This document shows positions 1-7,625 of a stretch of 64,000 nucleotides of DNA, piece by piece. The notes under the pieces were generated by a model that saw only the letters and a program-made list of their open reading frames with translations, did no database searches and was not told the DNA's origin. Numbering within the stretch: the stretch's first letter is position 1; every line of letters starts with the position of its first letter. Made by a program: the position numbers and the translations under genes. The stretch is from Geomonas anaerohicana. Its GTDB lineage: Bacteria > Desulfobacterota > Desulfuromonadia > Geobacterales > Geobacteraceae. The stretch covers positions 1 through 64,000 of the forward strand of contig NZ_JAEMHL010000016.1 of NCBI RefSeq assembly GCF_016458305.1, in the 5' to 3' direction.

Positions 1-957
1 ACCGGGGGCAACGGTTTCACTTCCTCCGCCAATCCCCTGGTGCTGACCGGTGTGACCGGGAACATGGCGCTAAGCGCGGCCTTCGGCATCAACAGCTACA
101 CCGTGAGCTACACGGCAGGCGACCATGGCACGCTCACCGGGACGGCAATGCAGGCCATCGACCATGGCGGTAGCACCACGGCCGTCAGCGCCGTCCCGGC
201 GACCGGCTACCATTTCCTCGGCTGGACCGGGGGTAACGGTTTCACTTCCTCCGCCAATCCCCTGGTGCTGACCGGTGTGACCGGAAACATGGCGCTAAGC
301 GCCGCCTTCGACATCGACACGCACCAGGTCACCCCGGCAGCTGCCGTTCATGGAGTGATCACCCCGGCGACGGTGCAGGCCGTAGAGTACGGTACCGTGG
401 CCAGTTTCACCCTGTCGCCTGATACCGGCTACCGCATCGCCTCCGTCAGCGGTTGCGCAGGGACGCTCACCGGTGCGACCTACGCCACCGCCCCGGTTAC
501 CGCGGACTGCACCGTCGCCGTCAGCTTCACTGCCATTTTCTACCCCTTGACCGCCACCAGCGCCGATGACAGGGGGACCATAACCTGCCCGGCCGAGACC
601 ATCCACGGCGGGAGCGCCACCTGCACCATGACGCCCAAGGCAGGCTTCCACCTGGCCACCCTCTCCGACAACGGCAGCGACTGCCTGGGCCAGGTCGCCA
701 ACGGCAGCTACGTGCTAAAGGATGTGACCGCCGCGCACACCGTCGCGGCCGGCTTTGCCGCCAACAGCTACACGCTCACCGAGGTGCAGGCGGCCTACCG
801 GTCCATGGTGGGACAGGGGCAGCTTTCCGACGCAGATAAGGGATTCTTCGATGTCGCACCGCTGGGTGCCGATGGAAGGCCTGTTCCCGACGGCACCATC
901 GACGTCGCGGATCTGATCATCATGCTGCGCAAGCTGGTGGGGGCGGTGAACTGGTAG
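1..957 (+). CDS. InlB B-repeat surface protein with dockerin-like C-terminus (5' end outside window)
   Basis: The frame is open at base 1, so this is the C-terminal 318 residues of a longer protein. It consists of tandem divergent InlB B-type repeats: the block containing GWTGGNGFTSSANPLVLTG occurs twice, at bases 1 and 226, a 225-base (75-residue) period with nearly identical DNA. Two more diverged units follow, with paired cysteines (GCAGTL, TCPAET, CTMTP, DCLG). The last 40 residues carry a D/G/D-rich segment (DGTIDVADLIIMLRKLVG) like the calcium-binding half of a dockerin. Such repeat proteins are usually secreted or cell-surface adhesins; that role is inference. A bidirectional terminator follows the stop. 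Confidence 0.8.
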   Translation, partial: TGGNGFTSSANPLVLTGVTGNMALSAAFGINSYTVSYTAGDHGTLTGTAMQAIDHGGSTTAVSAVPATGYHFLGWTGGNGFTSSANPLVLTGVTGNMALSAAFDIDTHQVTPAAAVHGVITPATVQAVEYGTVASFTLSPDTGYRIASVSGCAGTLTGATYATAPVTADCTVAVSFTAIFYPLTATSADDRGTITCPAETIHGGSATCTMTPKAGFHLATLSDNGSDCLGQVANGSYVLKDVTAAHTVAAGFAANSYTLTEVQAAYRSMVGQGQLSDADKGFFDVAPLGADGRPVPDGTIDVADLIIMLRKLVGAVNW

Positions 958-973
958 GGATGCGGGATGCAAA

Positions 974-1004
974 AAACCCCGGAGAGGGCGGGCCTCCGGG
1001 GTTT
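974..1004. terminator. Bidirectional intrinsic terminator between convergent genes
   Basis: Perfect 11-bp stem AAACCCCGGAG / CTCCGGGGTTT around a 9-base loop, flanked by A and T runs. It lies between the stop of the repeat protein (957) and the stop of the convergent PhnA-like gene (1047), so it can serve both. Confidence 0.8.
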
Positions 1005-1046
1005 GCAAGTTGTTGACGCGGGGGATCGGATGATCCCCTTCGTCGT

Positions 1047-1385
1047 TTATGCTTTCTTCACGTACTCCGACTTCAGCTGCATGGCGCCGATGCCGTCGAT
1101 CTTGCAGTCGATGTCGTGGTCACCGTCGACCAGGCGGATGTTACGCACCTTGGTGCCGACCTTGACCACCAGCGAGGAGCCCTTGATCTTAAGATCCTTG
1201 ATCACGGTGACGGCATCGCCGTCCTGGAGCTGGTTGCCGAAGGCGTCACGCACCACGGTGTCGGCCGGCGCTTCCTCCGGCGCCGCCTGGGGCCACTCGT
1301 GGCCGCACTCGGGGCAGACATAAAGCGCGCCGTCTTCGTAGGTATACGCGGAACTGCAGGAGGGACATTTTGGGAGGGTGCTCAT
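1047..1385 (-). CDS. PhnA-like zinc-ribbon protein
   Basis: The 112-residue product opens with a zinc ribbon (CPSCSSAY ... CPECGHEW, two CxxC pairs about 17 residues apart) followed by a small beta-rich domain with the PhnA signature ([21 protein letters not shown], here cited only in part: [15 protein letters not shown]). This is the YjdM/PhnA family, historically called alkylphosphonate utilisation protein although its biochemical role is not settled and no phn transport or lyase gene is near. The ATG at 1385 is chosen because AAGGAG lies just upstream; a longer reading frame runs into the tRNA gene and is not credible. Confidence 0.85.
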   Translation of the reverse strand: MSTLPKCPSCSSAYTYEDGALYVCPECGHEWPQAAPEEAPADTVVRDAFGNQLQDGDAVTVIKDLKIKGSSLVVKVGTKVRNIRLVDGDHDIDCKIDGIGAMQLKSEYVKKA

Positions 1386-1422
1386 AGCGACTCCTTGTGA
1401 AGCGTAAAATAGGATCGAAACG

Positions 1423-1456
1423 AAAAACCCCGACAGCCTGTGCGGCCGCCGGGGTC
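1423..1456 (-). terminator. Intrinsic terminator after tRNA-Gly
   Basis: Read on the minus strand, ACCCCG-GC-GGCC pairs with GGCT-GT-CGGGGT (12 bp with G-U pairs) and is followed by TTTTT. It sits between the tRNA 3' end and the PhnA-like start. Confidence 0.7.
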
Positions 1457-1465
1457 TGAAATTTT

Positions 1466-1540
<75 letters not shown>

Positions 1541-1690
1541 TCAGCAGAGATCCGTTTTATAGCAAAACCGCCTGGACCAGTCAACCCAAAAATCTGTCTT
1601 GGCCGGTATTTTTTTTCGCCGTCTAAAAAAATAACGCTGCGTCGGTGTTTTCCGCGGATCTGCTCTGCTGGCGGCTTCGCGTCCTGCCGG

Positions 1691-2068
1691 CTACTTCCCC
1701 GTGAGCAGTTTCCGGATCATTTCGTAGATCTCCTTGGGGACGAAGGGCTTCATCAGGATCCCCTTCGCTCCGGCGTCGAGAGCAGCCTGGGTGTCGCAGT
1801 CGAAATCGGAGGCGCTCGCCACCAGCACCCGGGCGTTGGGGTCCAGGGCGAGCAGGTCCCTGGTGGCTTCAATGCCGTTCATGTCCGGCATGTAGATGTC
1901 CATGATCACGATATGCGGGCGCAGGGCGCGGTATCTTTCCAGGGCCTCGGCACCGTCACCGGCCTCGCCGACCACGGTGAAACCGATCTTTTCCAGCAGG
2001 GCGCGCAGCACCTGGCGGAAAAACAATTCGTCATCGACGATGAGTATCCTGACGTCCTTCAAAGCCAT
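1691..2068 (-). CDS. Single-domain response regulator (CheY-like receiver)
   Basis: A 125-residue stand-alone receiver domain. The acidic pair is in ILIVDDE, the phosphoacceptor aspartate in IVIMDIYMPDMNG (about residue 57), the switch Ser in VLVASAS and the conserved lysine in LMKPF. No output domain is present, so it would pass a signal by protein contact or in a phosphorelay; it could serve one of the many kinases in the window, including the CheA at 7.6 kb, which has no adjacent CheY. GGAGG lies 6 bases before the ATG. It is monocistronic, facing the tRNA. Confidence 0.9.
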   Translation of the reverse strand: MALKDVRILIVDDELFFRQVLRALLEKIGFTVVGEAGDGAEALERYRALRPHIVIMDIYMPDMNGIEATRDLLALDPNARVLVASASDFDCDTQAALDAGAKGILMKPFVPKEIYEMIRKLLTGK

Positions 2069-2134
2069 GCAGACCTCCGCACGCTGGTTTAAGTCTCATT
2101 TAGCATCCTCTTATACTTTTTTTACACTTAAAAG

Positions 2135-2701
2135 TCAAAAATGCTGTCTAACTTTTTTAACTTCTGCCAGACGGTACAGTGCTGCCAATGCATGACTGCT
2201 GTAATAGTGACAGATGCGCTCGAAACCAAAAGGAGCCAACTGCCTGTCAAGCTCGTCATGGCTGTAGCTCTTGGCACCGCCGTCGCAACTGTAATAGTGC
2301 TGCAGGACCGACCCGCAGGCTGGTTCCTCCTCCCTGCTGTTAACCTCGATGAGAAACAGTCCGCCCGGGCGCAGGTTGGCCACGACGTTGTCGAGATACT
2401 GCTTTTTCCGGCTGCGGGTAGCGAGAATATTGAACACGAAAGTGCACACGACCAGGTCCACGGCCAGCTTCGCCTGGGCCAGTTCCCCGACGGTCAAGAG
2501 TCCCGCCAGCTGCCCCGCCTGGGGATGGGCAGCAAGCGCCTTGACCCGTTCCGGCACATCGGCCGCGTAAACCTGGAACCCCTCCTCGGTGAGATAGAGG
2601 GCGTTGCGCAAGAGTCCCGCACCGTAGTCGAGCACACTGTGCACCTGGGCGAACCTGAAATAGCGCGCGTATCGGGTCACGCTGCTGGCTGGTCTGATCA
2701 T
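2135..2701 (-). CDS. Class I SAM-dependent methyltransferase
   Basis: The 188-residue product has the Rossmann methyltransferase motif I VLDYGAGLLRNALYL (residues about 22-36), the acidic strand-2 end (YAADVPE), a motif IV-like VDLVVCTFVFNIL and the LRPGGLFLIEV post-motif typical of TehB/UbiE-like enzymes. Substrate is not predictable. The ATG at 2701 is preferred over an upstream in-frame ATG (2779) because GGGAG lies 6 bases upstream and homology starts right after it. The gene is divergent from the riboswitch transcript that starts near 2899. Confidence 0.8.
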   Translation of the reverse strand: MIRPASSVTRYARYFRFAQVHSVLDYGAGLLRNALYLTEEGFQVYAADVPERVKALAAHPQAGQLAGLLTVGELAQAKLAVDLVVCTFVFNILATRSRKKQYLDNVVANLRPGGLFLIEVNSREEEPACGSVLQHYYSCDGGAKSYSHDELDRQLAPFGFERICHYYSSHALAALYRLAEVKKVRQHF

Positions 2702-2863
2702 GTCGGTCTCCCAGACATGCCGCTGCTGTCGCAGGCCTGCCGGGCATGCGGCAGGACGTGGGGTTTTGCAACCGGACAATTGTATAGCAATCCAGCAAAA
2801 GATTAACCAACGCCAATGTAATTTCCGGCGTCGGCGCCGTTTACGATTTTTTGCAAAAATGGG

Positions 2864-2892
2864 TTGACAGCAGGCAGGGGCATTATTATTAT
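2864..2892 (+). promoter_or_regulatory. Strong sigma-70 promoter for the riboswitch transcript
   Basis: TTGACA at 2864-2869 and TATTAT at 2887-2892 are separated by exactly 17 bases. The predicted start near 2899 is just before the first strand of the riboswitch P1 helix. Confidence 0.75.
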
Positions 2893-2900
2893 CATGCCCT

Positions 2901-3006
2901 GTAAAGGGGAGTAGCTAGCGGCTGGAGAAATGGCCGACCTTTGGTTCGTCAAGACGGTGGTGACACCCGGGCCCGAGGATAATTCATCTAACAGCAAGAC
3001 CTTTAC
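2901..3006 (+). ncRNA. yybP-ykoY (Mn2+) riboswitch aptamer
   Basis: The 5' side reads GTAAAGGGGAGTAGC and the 3' side ACAGCAAGACCTTTACC; GTAAAGG (2901-2907) pairs with CCTTTAC (3000-3006) to close P1. The GGGGAGTAGC box, the internal CGTCAAGACGG, the ACCCGG loop element and the CAAGACCTTT 3' strand match the yybP-ykoY family, which binds Mn2+. Its 3' P1 strand is shared with a terminator hairpin, the usual arrangement for transcriptional control: Mn2+ binding stabilises P1 and blocks terminator formation. The downstream genes (RHH protein, Tim44-like protein) are not the usual TerC, MntP or ATPase targets. Confidence 0.88.
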
Positions 3007-3046
3007 CTGTAGCGAGTAGTCGCCCCGGGTAAAGGTCTTTTTTTTT
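2996..3046 (+). terminator. Riboswitch expression-platform terminator
   Basis: AAGACCTTTACC (2996-3007) pairs with GGTAAAGGTCTT (3028-3039), an inner AGCGAGTAGTCGC forms the apical part, and a run of nine T residues follows. The 5' arm overlaps the P1 strand of the aptamer, so the two folds exclude each other. Confidence 0.88.
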
Positions 3047-3049
3047 ACC

Positions 3050-3080
3050 GTCACAGGCGCCGTCGTGCTGTGACGGCGCC
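3050..3080 (+). promoter_or_regulatory. Two mutually exclusive hairpins in the leader after the riboswitch terminator
   Basis: GTCACAG (3050-3056) can pair with CTGTGAC (3068-3074), while GGCGCCGTC (3056-3064) can pair with GACGGCGCC (3072-3080). The arms overlap, so only one can form at a time. They lie about 40 bases before the RHH start codon. A regulatory role is inference. Confidence 0.4.
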
Positions 3081-3118
3081 CTTTGCCAACGGGTAATCAC
3101 CCGAAAGGAGAGGAAAAT

Positions 3119-3397
3119 ATGGAACAGAAACAATACATGACCCAGGTGAAGAGGAAATCGTCGAGAAAGAAAAAGGAGAACAGGGAGCCGGTACTGAAGA
3201 ATGTGGTATCGCTCAGGGTGAGCGACCAGGAGAAACGCCTGCTGGAGCGCCTCACCAAGGCTACCTCGCTCAACGTATCGGACCTGGTGCGCGAGGCGAT
3301 CGGCTTCTGGCTCACCAAGGGAATCCGCAAGGGACGCATCCGGGGCAGTTCGACCGGAAAGATCCCCATGCAGCCGCTGCAACTGGCAGGCAACTGA
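3119..3397 (+). CDS. Ribbon-helix-helix (CopG/MetJ fold) small protein
   Basis: The 92-residue product has a basic N-terminus (VKRKSSRKKKENR) and then a typical RHH unit: strand VVSLRVSD, helix QEKRLLERLTKATSL, helix NVSDLVREAIGFWLTKG. RHH dimers bind DNA through the strand, so this is probably a small transcription factor or an antitoxin-like protein; no toxin gene is adjacent. It is the first gene after the Mn riboswitch and is followed 26 bases later by the Tim44-like gene, so it may be the Mn-controlled regulator of that unit. AAGGAGAGG precedes the ATG by 6 bases; a 12-residue longer start lacks this site. Confidence 0.75.
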   Translation: MEQKQYMTQVKRKSSRKKKENREPVLKNVVSLRVSDQEKRLLERLTKATSLNVSDLVREAIGFWLTKGIRKGRIRGSSTGKIPMQPLQLAGN

Positions 3398-3423
3398 AAC
3401 AACCACCACACAGGAGAAACCAC

Positions 3424-4392
3424 ATGAAACGCAACTTCGCCAAAGCCTTTGCACTTTTCGCCGCAGTCCTGATGCTGAGCGCTACCGTGCTGGAAACCAG
3501 CGCCCATGCCCGCGCCGCCGGAGGCCGCTCCATCGGCAGCCGCGGCTCCCGCAGCTACTCGACACCCGGGACGACCTACCGCCAGTCCACCCCGTACCAG
3601 CAGTCGGCGCCCTCGCCCATGGGGCAGCCACAGATGCAGCAGCCCTCGGCCGGGGGAGGCTTCCTGCGCAGCATGGCCGGCGGCATCGCGGGCGGCCTTC
3701 TGGGCGGCATGCTCTTCAGGGGGCTTGCCGGCGCGGGCGGGGCGGGATACGGCGGCGGTGGCATCGGGCTGTTCGAGATCATCCTCCTGGCCGGCATCGG
3801 CTACATGATCTACCGCATGGTGCGCAGAAAGCGCGGCAACACCCCGCTGCAAAGCGTATCGACCGGCTACGGCTCGCAGGGGTACGACGGCTACCAGCAG
3901 CAGAGCATCCCCGCTTCCTACCGCGTCGAGGAACCGGTCGGGGGCGACCTACATGCCGGGCTGTCGCACCTGCGCCAGATGGACCCCGGTTTTGACGAGG
4001 GGCGCTTCAAGGACCAGGTGATGGATAACTTCTTCAGGATCCAGGGGGGATGGATGAACCGCGACCTGCAGGCGCTCTCGCCGCTGCTCACCCCGGAGAT
4101 GCAGGGGGTCTTCCGCGAGGATATCGAGCGCCTGCTGCGCGAGGGGCGGGTGAACCGGCTGGAGAACATCGCGGTGCGCAGCGTGGAGCTGGCCGAGGTG
4201 TGGCAGGAGGCGGGGCAGGACTACGTCACCGCCCTCATCTATGCCAACCTGCTCGACTACACCACCGACGAGCGCGGTACGGTGCTCGAGGGGAGCAAGA
4301 CCGAGCCGGTGAAATTCGAGGAATACTGGACCTTCACCAGGCCGGTGGGGAACAATCCCTGGCGCCTGACGGCGATAAATCAGAAAGGCTGA
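3424..4392 (+). CDS. Tim44-like domain membrane protein
   Basis: The 322-residue protein has a signal peptide (residues 1-30, cut near SAHA), a low-complexity Gly/Ser/Gln/Pro region (about 31-75), a glycine-rich hydrophobic segment (MAGGIAGGLLGGMLFRGLAG), a transmembrane helix (LFEIILLAGIGYMIYRMVRRK, about 113-133) and a C-terminal Tim44/MRPL45 fold (about 170-320; WMNRDLQALSPLLTPEM, FEEYWTFTRP). This is the family of bacterial Tim44-domain inner-membrane proteins of unknown function; by fold it resembles a transport-adaptor. AGGAGA lies 8 bases before the ATG. It shares the riboswitch-controlled transcript with the RHH gene. Confidence 0.85.
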   Translation: MKRNFAKAFALFAAVLMLSATVLETSAHARAAGGRSIGSRGSRSYSTPGTTYRQSTPYQQSAPSPMGQPQMQQPSAGGGFLRSMAGGIAGGLLGGMLFRGLAGAGGAGYGGGGIGLFEIILLAGIGYMIYRMVRRKRGNTPLQSVSTGYGSQGYDGYQQQSIPASYRVEEPVGGDLHAGLSHLRQMDPGFDEGRFKDQVMDNFFRIQGGWMNRDLQALSPLLTPEMQGVFREDIERLLREGRVNRLENIAVRSVELAEVWQEAGQDYVTALIYANLLDYTTDERGTVLEGSKTEPVKFEEYWTFTRPVGNNPWRLTAINQKG

Positions 4393-4470
4393 GAAACGAG
4401 CTCCAGGTTGAGGTTAAGGTTGAGCAAAACCTGAACCTGACACAGCGTCACGGCTGAGGTCAACGATGAA

Positions 4471-4507
4471 CAAAAACGGGCACCCGTCTCTGGGGTGCCC
4501 GTTTTTG
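4471..4507. terminator. Bidirectional intrinsic terminator
   Basis: CAAAAACGGGCACCC / GGGTGCCCGTTTTTG, a perfect 15-bp stem with a 7-base loop and A/T runs on both sides, between the convergent Tim44-like and hybrid-kinase genes. Confidence 0.9.
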
Positions 4508-4526
4508 TTAGATGCCTTCCTCAACC

Positions 4527-7508
4527 TCAACCTTGTCCTGCTCCTGCCCTTCTATCCAGCAACTCCCTGACCTTGTGCAAGAGCGTCATCGGCTGTACCG
4601 GCTTCATGATCAGCTCCACGTTGTCGTCGAAGACGCCCCGCGTTTTCATGAAGTCGGCGGTGTAGCCGCTGGAGTAGAGCACCCTGGCGGCCGGGTCGAT
4701 CCTTTTGATCTCGTCGAAGGCCTCCTTGCCGTTTTTCCCCGGCATGATCACGTCCATCAGGATCAGGTCGATCCTGCCGCGGTGCTCCAGGAACTTTTCC
4801 ACGCAATCGTTGCCGTCCATGGCCAGCACCACCTGGTAACCGTACTTCTTGAGCAGCGACTCGACCAGCCCCCTGACGCCGGCGTCGTCCTCAGCCACCA
4901 GAATGGTCTCGGTCCCGGGCACGGGTGCGGCCCGATCGGGATCGGAGGCGTCCGCACCCGCCCCGGAGGACGCCTCGGGGAGATAGACCTTGAAGGTGGT
5001 CCCCTCCCCCGGCTCGCTGTAGACGTTGATGAACCCCTTGTGCTGCTTGACGATGCCGTACACGATGGACATGCCCAGGCCTGTCCCCTTGCCCACTTCC
5101 TTGGTGGAGAAGAACGGTTCGAAGATCCTGTCGCGGGTGGCGCGATCCATGCCGCTGCCGGAGTCGGAGACGATGATGCAGGCGTAGCGGCCGGGCGCTC
5201 CGTACCCCTGGGACCTGGCATAGGCCTCATCCACCTGCTGCCAGCAGGTCTCGATGGTGAGGGTGCCGCCGTCGGGCATGGCATCGCGGGCGTTGGTGGA
5301 AAGGTTCACCAGGACCTGCTCCAGCTGGCTGCCGTCGGCCAACACGTGCAGCGGCTCCGGGGCGGGGGTGAACTGCAGGTCCACGTCCTCGCCGATGATG
5401 CGCAAAAGGAACTTCTGCACCTGCCCCACCAGCGCGTTCAGGTCCTGGGTGCGCGGGTTCATCACCTGCTTGCGGCTGAAGGTGAGCAGACCGCGGGTGA
5501 GTTGGGAGCCGCGCTCGGCGGCCGCGATGATCTGCCCCACCTGCTCGTGCTGCAGCGCGTTGAGCGAGCCGTCCAGGTCAAGGAAGTTGCCGTACCCCAC
5601 GATGACGGTGAGGATGTTGTTGAAATCATGGGCGATCCCCCCCGCCAAGTGGCCGATCGCCTCCATCTTCTGGGACTGCCTGAGCTGCTCCTCGAGATGT
5701 TTCTTCTCGGTCTGGTCGCTGATCACGCAGGCGATCCGGGCGTTGCCCCCTTGTTCCTCCACGGGGGTGTAGGTCACCGTCACCGTCCGCACGCCCCGCT
5801 CCGGGAAGGATCGTTCCATGTCGAAGCGCACCGACTGCCCGGCCAGGCAGGCGTCCAGGTGGTGCCTGATCTGGGCGAAGAGCTCCTCCCCGGCCACTTC
5901 GGCCACGGTCCGCCCCACCACCTGTTCGGTAGTGAGGTTGTGATAACGCAAGAAGGCGCCGTTGGCCATGCGGTAGCGGTAGTCGCGGTCCAGGACGCAG
6001 ATCAGGTCCCGTGAGCACTCGATCACCTTGAGGTACTCGAGCAGCAGCTCCTCGGAGCGCTTCTTCTCGGCGATGTGCTGCGCCTGCTGGGCATTCTGGT
6101 CCGCCAGCCGGGAAAGCTGGTGCATCGCCTCCAGCTCCTGGGCGGCACGGGAGCTGGCAATGCCGAGCAGCGTCTCGATGAGGGGCGAATTGCGTAGCGG
6201 CGAGCGGCTCATGACACCGAGCAGGCCGATCCCCTCCCCCTGCGAATCCCAAAGCGGCACCGCCGCGTACCCCTCCACCGCCATGGTGCGCAGAATCTCA
6301 TCCTCCGGGAACAGCTCCGTCACCCCCTGCGGGTAGACACAGATGCTCTTGCCGACCACGTTGTCGCAGGGGGTGCCGGCCAGGCGGTAGGTGATGTCGG
6401 TGCAGCCCCCCGAGCGGGCATAGAAGCCGTGGGTGCGGGCCGAGCGTCTATCGGGGGTAAGTTGGGCGACGAAGGCGTAGTCGGCGTCGAGCGCGCCGGC
6501 GAGATAGCGGTTGATGCCGTAGAGAAGCTCATCGGCGCGTTGCCTGGCGCCGCACTCGTTGATGAAGAACAGGGTGTCCTCGATCATCTTGCGGTCCGCG
6601 GCCTGCCTGACCACCTCGCTGGTTTTCTTGCGCACCTGCAGGCGGAGCAGGATGATGAACACGCCGGCGGCGGCCAGGAACAGCACCAGCCCGATCAGGG
6701 TCGGGGCCAGCCAGGGGGGCACCACGTGCAGGGAAGCCGCGTCGCCGTGGGACCAGCGCTCGCGCGCCTTGTGATAGGGGGAATCCTGGGTGCGGCGCCA
6801 GCTGGCCAGGTAGCTGTCCAAGGTGGCGAGCAGTTGCGGGTTGCGTCCCTTGGCGGTGGCGAGGAAGATATCGAAGGGGTTGAAGATGATGCCGGAGGAG
6901 ACCAGGCCGTACTGGTACTGCTTGGCGGCGCCGAAGGTGTTGTTGACCACGCCGGCGTCGACCCGGCCGGCGACGATGGCCTGGAAGATCTCTTCGAAGT
7001 TGCCGTACTCCACGAAGCGGCAGTTGATGCCGAACTTCTGCACCATGTTGCGGAAGCTCGCGCCGTTGAAGTCCCCTTTCATCACGGCGACCCTCTTCCC
7101 CTCGACCTCCTTGATGCTGTTCAGGCTGGCCTTGCGCGGGACGTAGAGCTCCCCCCAGACGGTGAGTAGCGGCACCTTGCCGTAATCGAGGAACTGGGCC
7201 CGCTCGCTGGTCCACGCCACGCTGGTGATGAGGTCGACCTCGCCGTTCTTGATCCGGGCTATGCCGTCGGCCCAGTTGCCGTAGACGTACTCGATGCGCC
7301 ACCCCTCCAGGCGCGCGATCTCGGCGAGGGTGTCCACGTAGAAGCCCTGGATGCTGCCATCCTTGGCCTTGAAGATGCCGGGGTAGAAGTTGAACGCGCC
7401 GATGCGCACCGTCTGCTGGGCAGCAGAGGCAGGGGGAATCTGGAAGGCGAGCCAGCCGGGCCAGAGCAGGGCCAGCAGGATGAAAAGGCGTCCGATAACG
7501 CGCTTCAC
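4527..7508 (-). CDS. Hybrid sensor histidine kinase: SBP_bac_3 - TM - GAF - PAS - HisKA - HATPase - REC
   Basis: The 993-residue protein starts at a GTG (7508) with GGAG just upstream; this gives a clean signal peptide (MKRVIGRLFILLALLWPGWL). A periplasmic family-3 solute-binding domain (about 30-250, FNFYPGIFKAKDGSIQGFYV) is followed by one transmembrane helix (about 267-290), a GAF domain (about 325-470), a PAS domain (about 490-610), the phosphoacceptor HisKA box [15 protein letters not shown], an HATPase_c (NARDAMPDGG, GSGMD, GKGTGLGMSIV) and a C-terminal receiver (LILMDVIMPGKNG, MKPVQ). It senses an amino-acid-like ligand outside the cell and ends in a receiver, so a separate output is needed. 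The longer ATG frame (7589) lacks a ribosome-binding site. Confidence 0.88.
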   Translation of the reverse strand: MKRVIGRLFILLALLWPGWLAFQIPPASAAQQTVRIGAFNFYPGIFKAKDGSIQGFYVDTLAEIARLEGWRIEYVYGNWADGIARIKNGEVDLITSVAWTSERAQFLDYGKVPLLTVWGELYVPRKASLNSIKEVEGKRVAVMKGDFNGASFRNMVQKFGINCRFVEYGNFEEIFQAIVAGRVDAGVVNNTFGAAKQYQYGLVSSGIIFNPFDIFLATAKGRNPQLLATLDSYLASWRRTQDSPYHKARERWSHGDAASLHVVPPWLAPTLIGLVLFLAAAGVFIILLRLQVRKKTSEVVRQAADRKMIEDTLFFINECGARQRADELLYGINRYLAGALDADYAFVAQLTPDRRSARTHGFYARSGGCTDITYRLAGTPCDNVVGKSICVYPQGVTELFPEDEILRTMAVEGYAAVPLWDSQGEGIGLLGVMSRSPLRNSPLIETLLGIASSRAAQELEAMHQLSRLADQNAQQAQHIAEKKRSEELLLEYLKVIECSRDLICVLDRDYRYRMANGAFLRYHNLTTEQVVGRTVAEVAGEELFAQIRHHLDACLAGQSVRFDMERSFPERGVRTVTVTYTPVEEQGGNARIACVISDQTEKKHLEEQLRQSQKMEAIGHLAGGIAHDFNNILTVIVGYGNFLDLDGSLNALQHEQVGQIIAAAERGSQLTRGLLTFSRKQVMNPRTQDLNALVGQVQKFLLRIIGEDVDLQFTPAPEPLHVLADGSQLEQVLVNLSTNARDAMPDGGTLTIETCWQQVDEAYARSQGYGAPGRYACIIVSDSGSGMDRATRDRIFEPFFSTKEVGKGTGLGMSIVYGIVKQHKGFINVYSEPGEGTTFKVYLPEASSGAGADASDPDRAAPVPGTETILVAEDDAGVRGLVESLLKKYGYQVVLAMDGNDCVEKFLEHRGRIDLILMDVIMPGKNGKEAFDEIKRIDPAARVLYSSGYTADFMKTRGVFDDNVELIMKPVQPMTLLHKVRELLDRRAGAGQG

Positions 7509-7625
7509 ATAAACTCCAGAAAACGATTGCCTGGTACAGAGGCGAAAACACTGGGGAGCGAGCAGGGAAAAAAGTGGCTTATAGTACACAAAATCATCAT
7601 GGTTGTCCAGCCACAGTCACAACAG

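Noticed and set aside
4512-6014. Long plus-strand frames opposite the kinase and chemoreceptor genes (for example 4512-6014, 7527-10148, 10196-13903)
   Set aside because: They are antisense shadows typical of high-GC genes, with no ribosome-binding sites and Val/Gly/His-rich composition.
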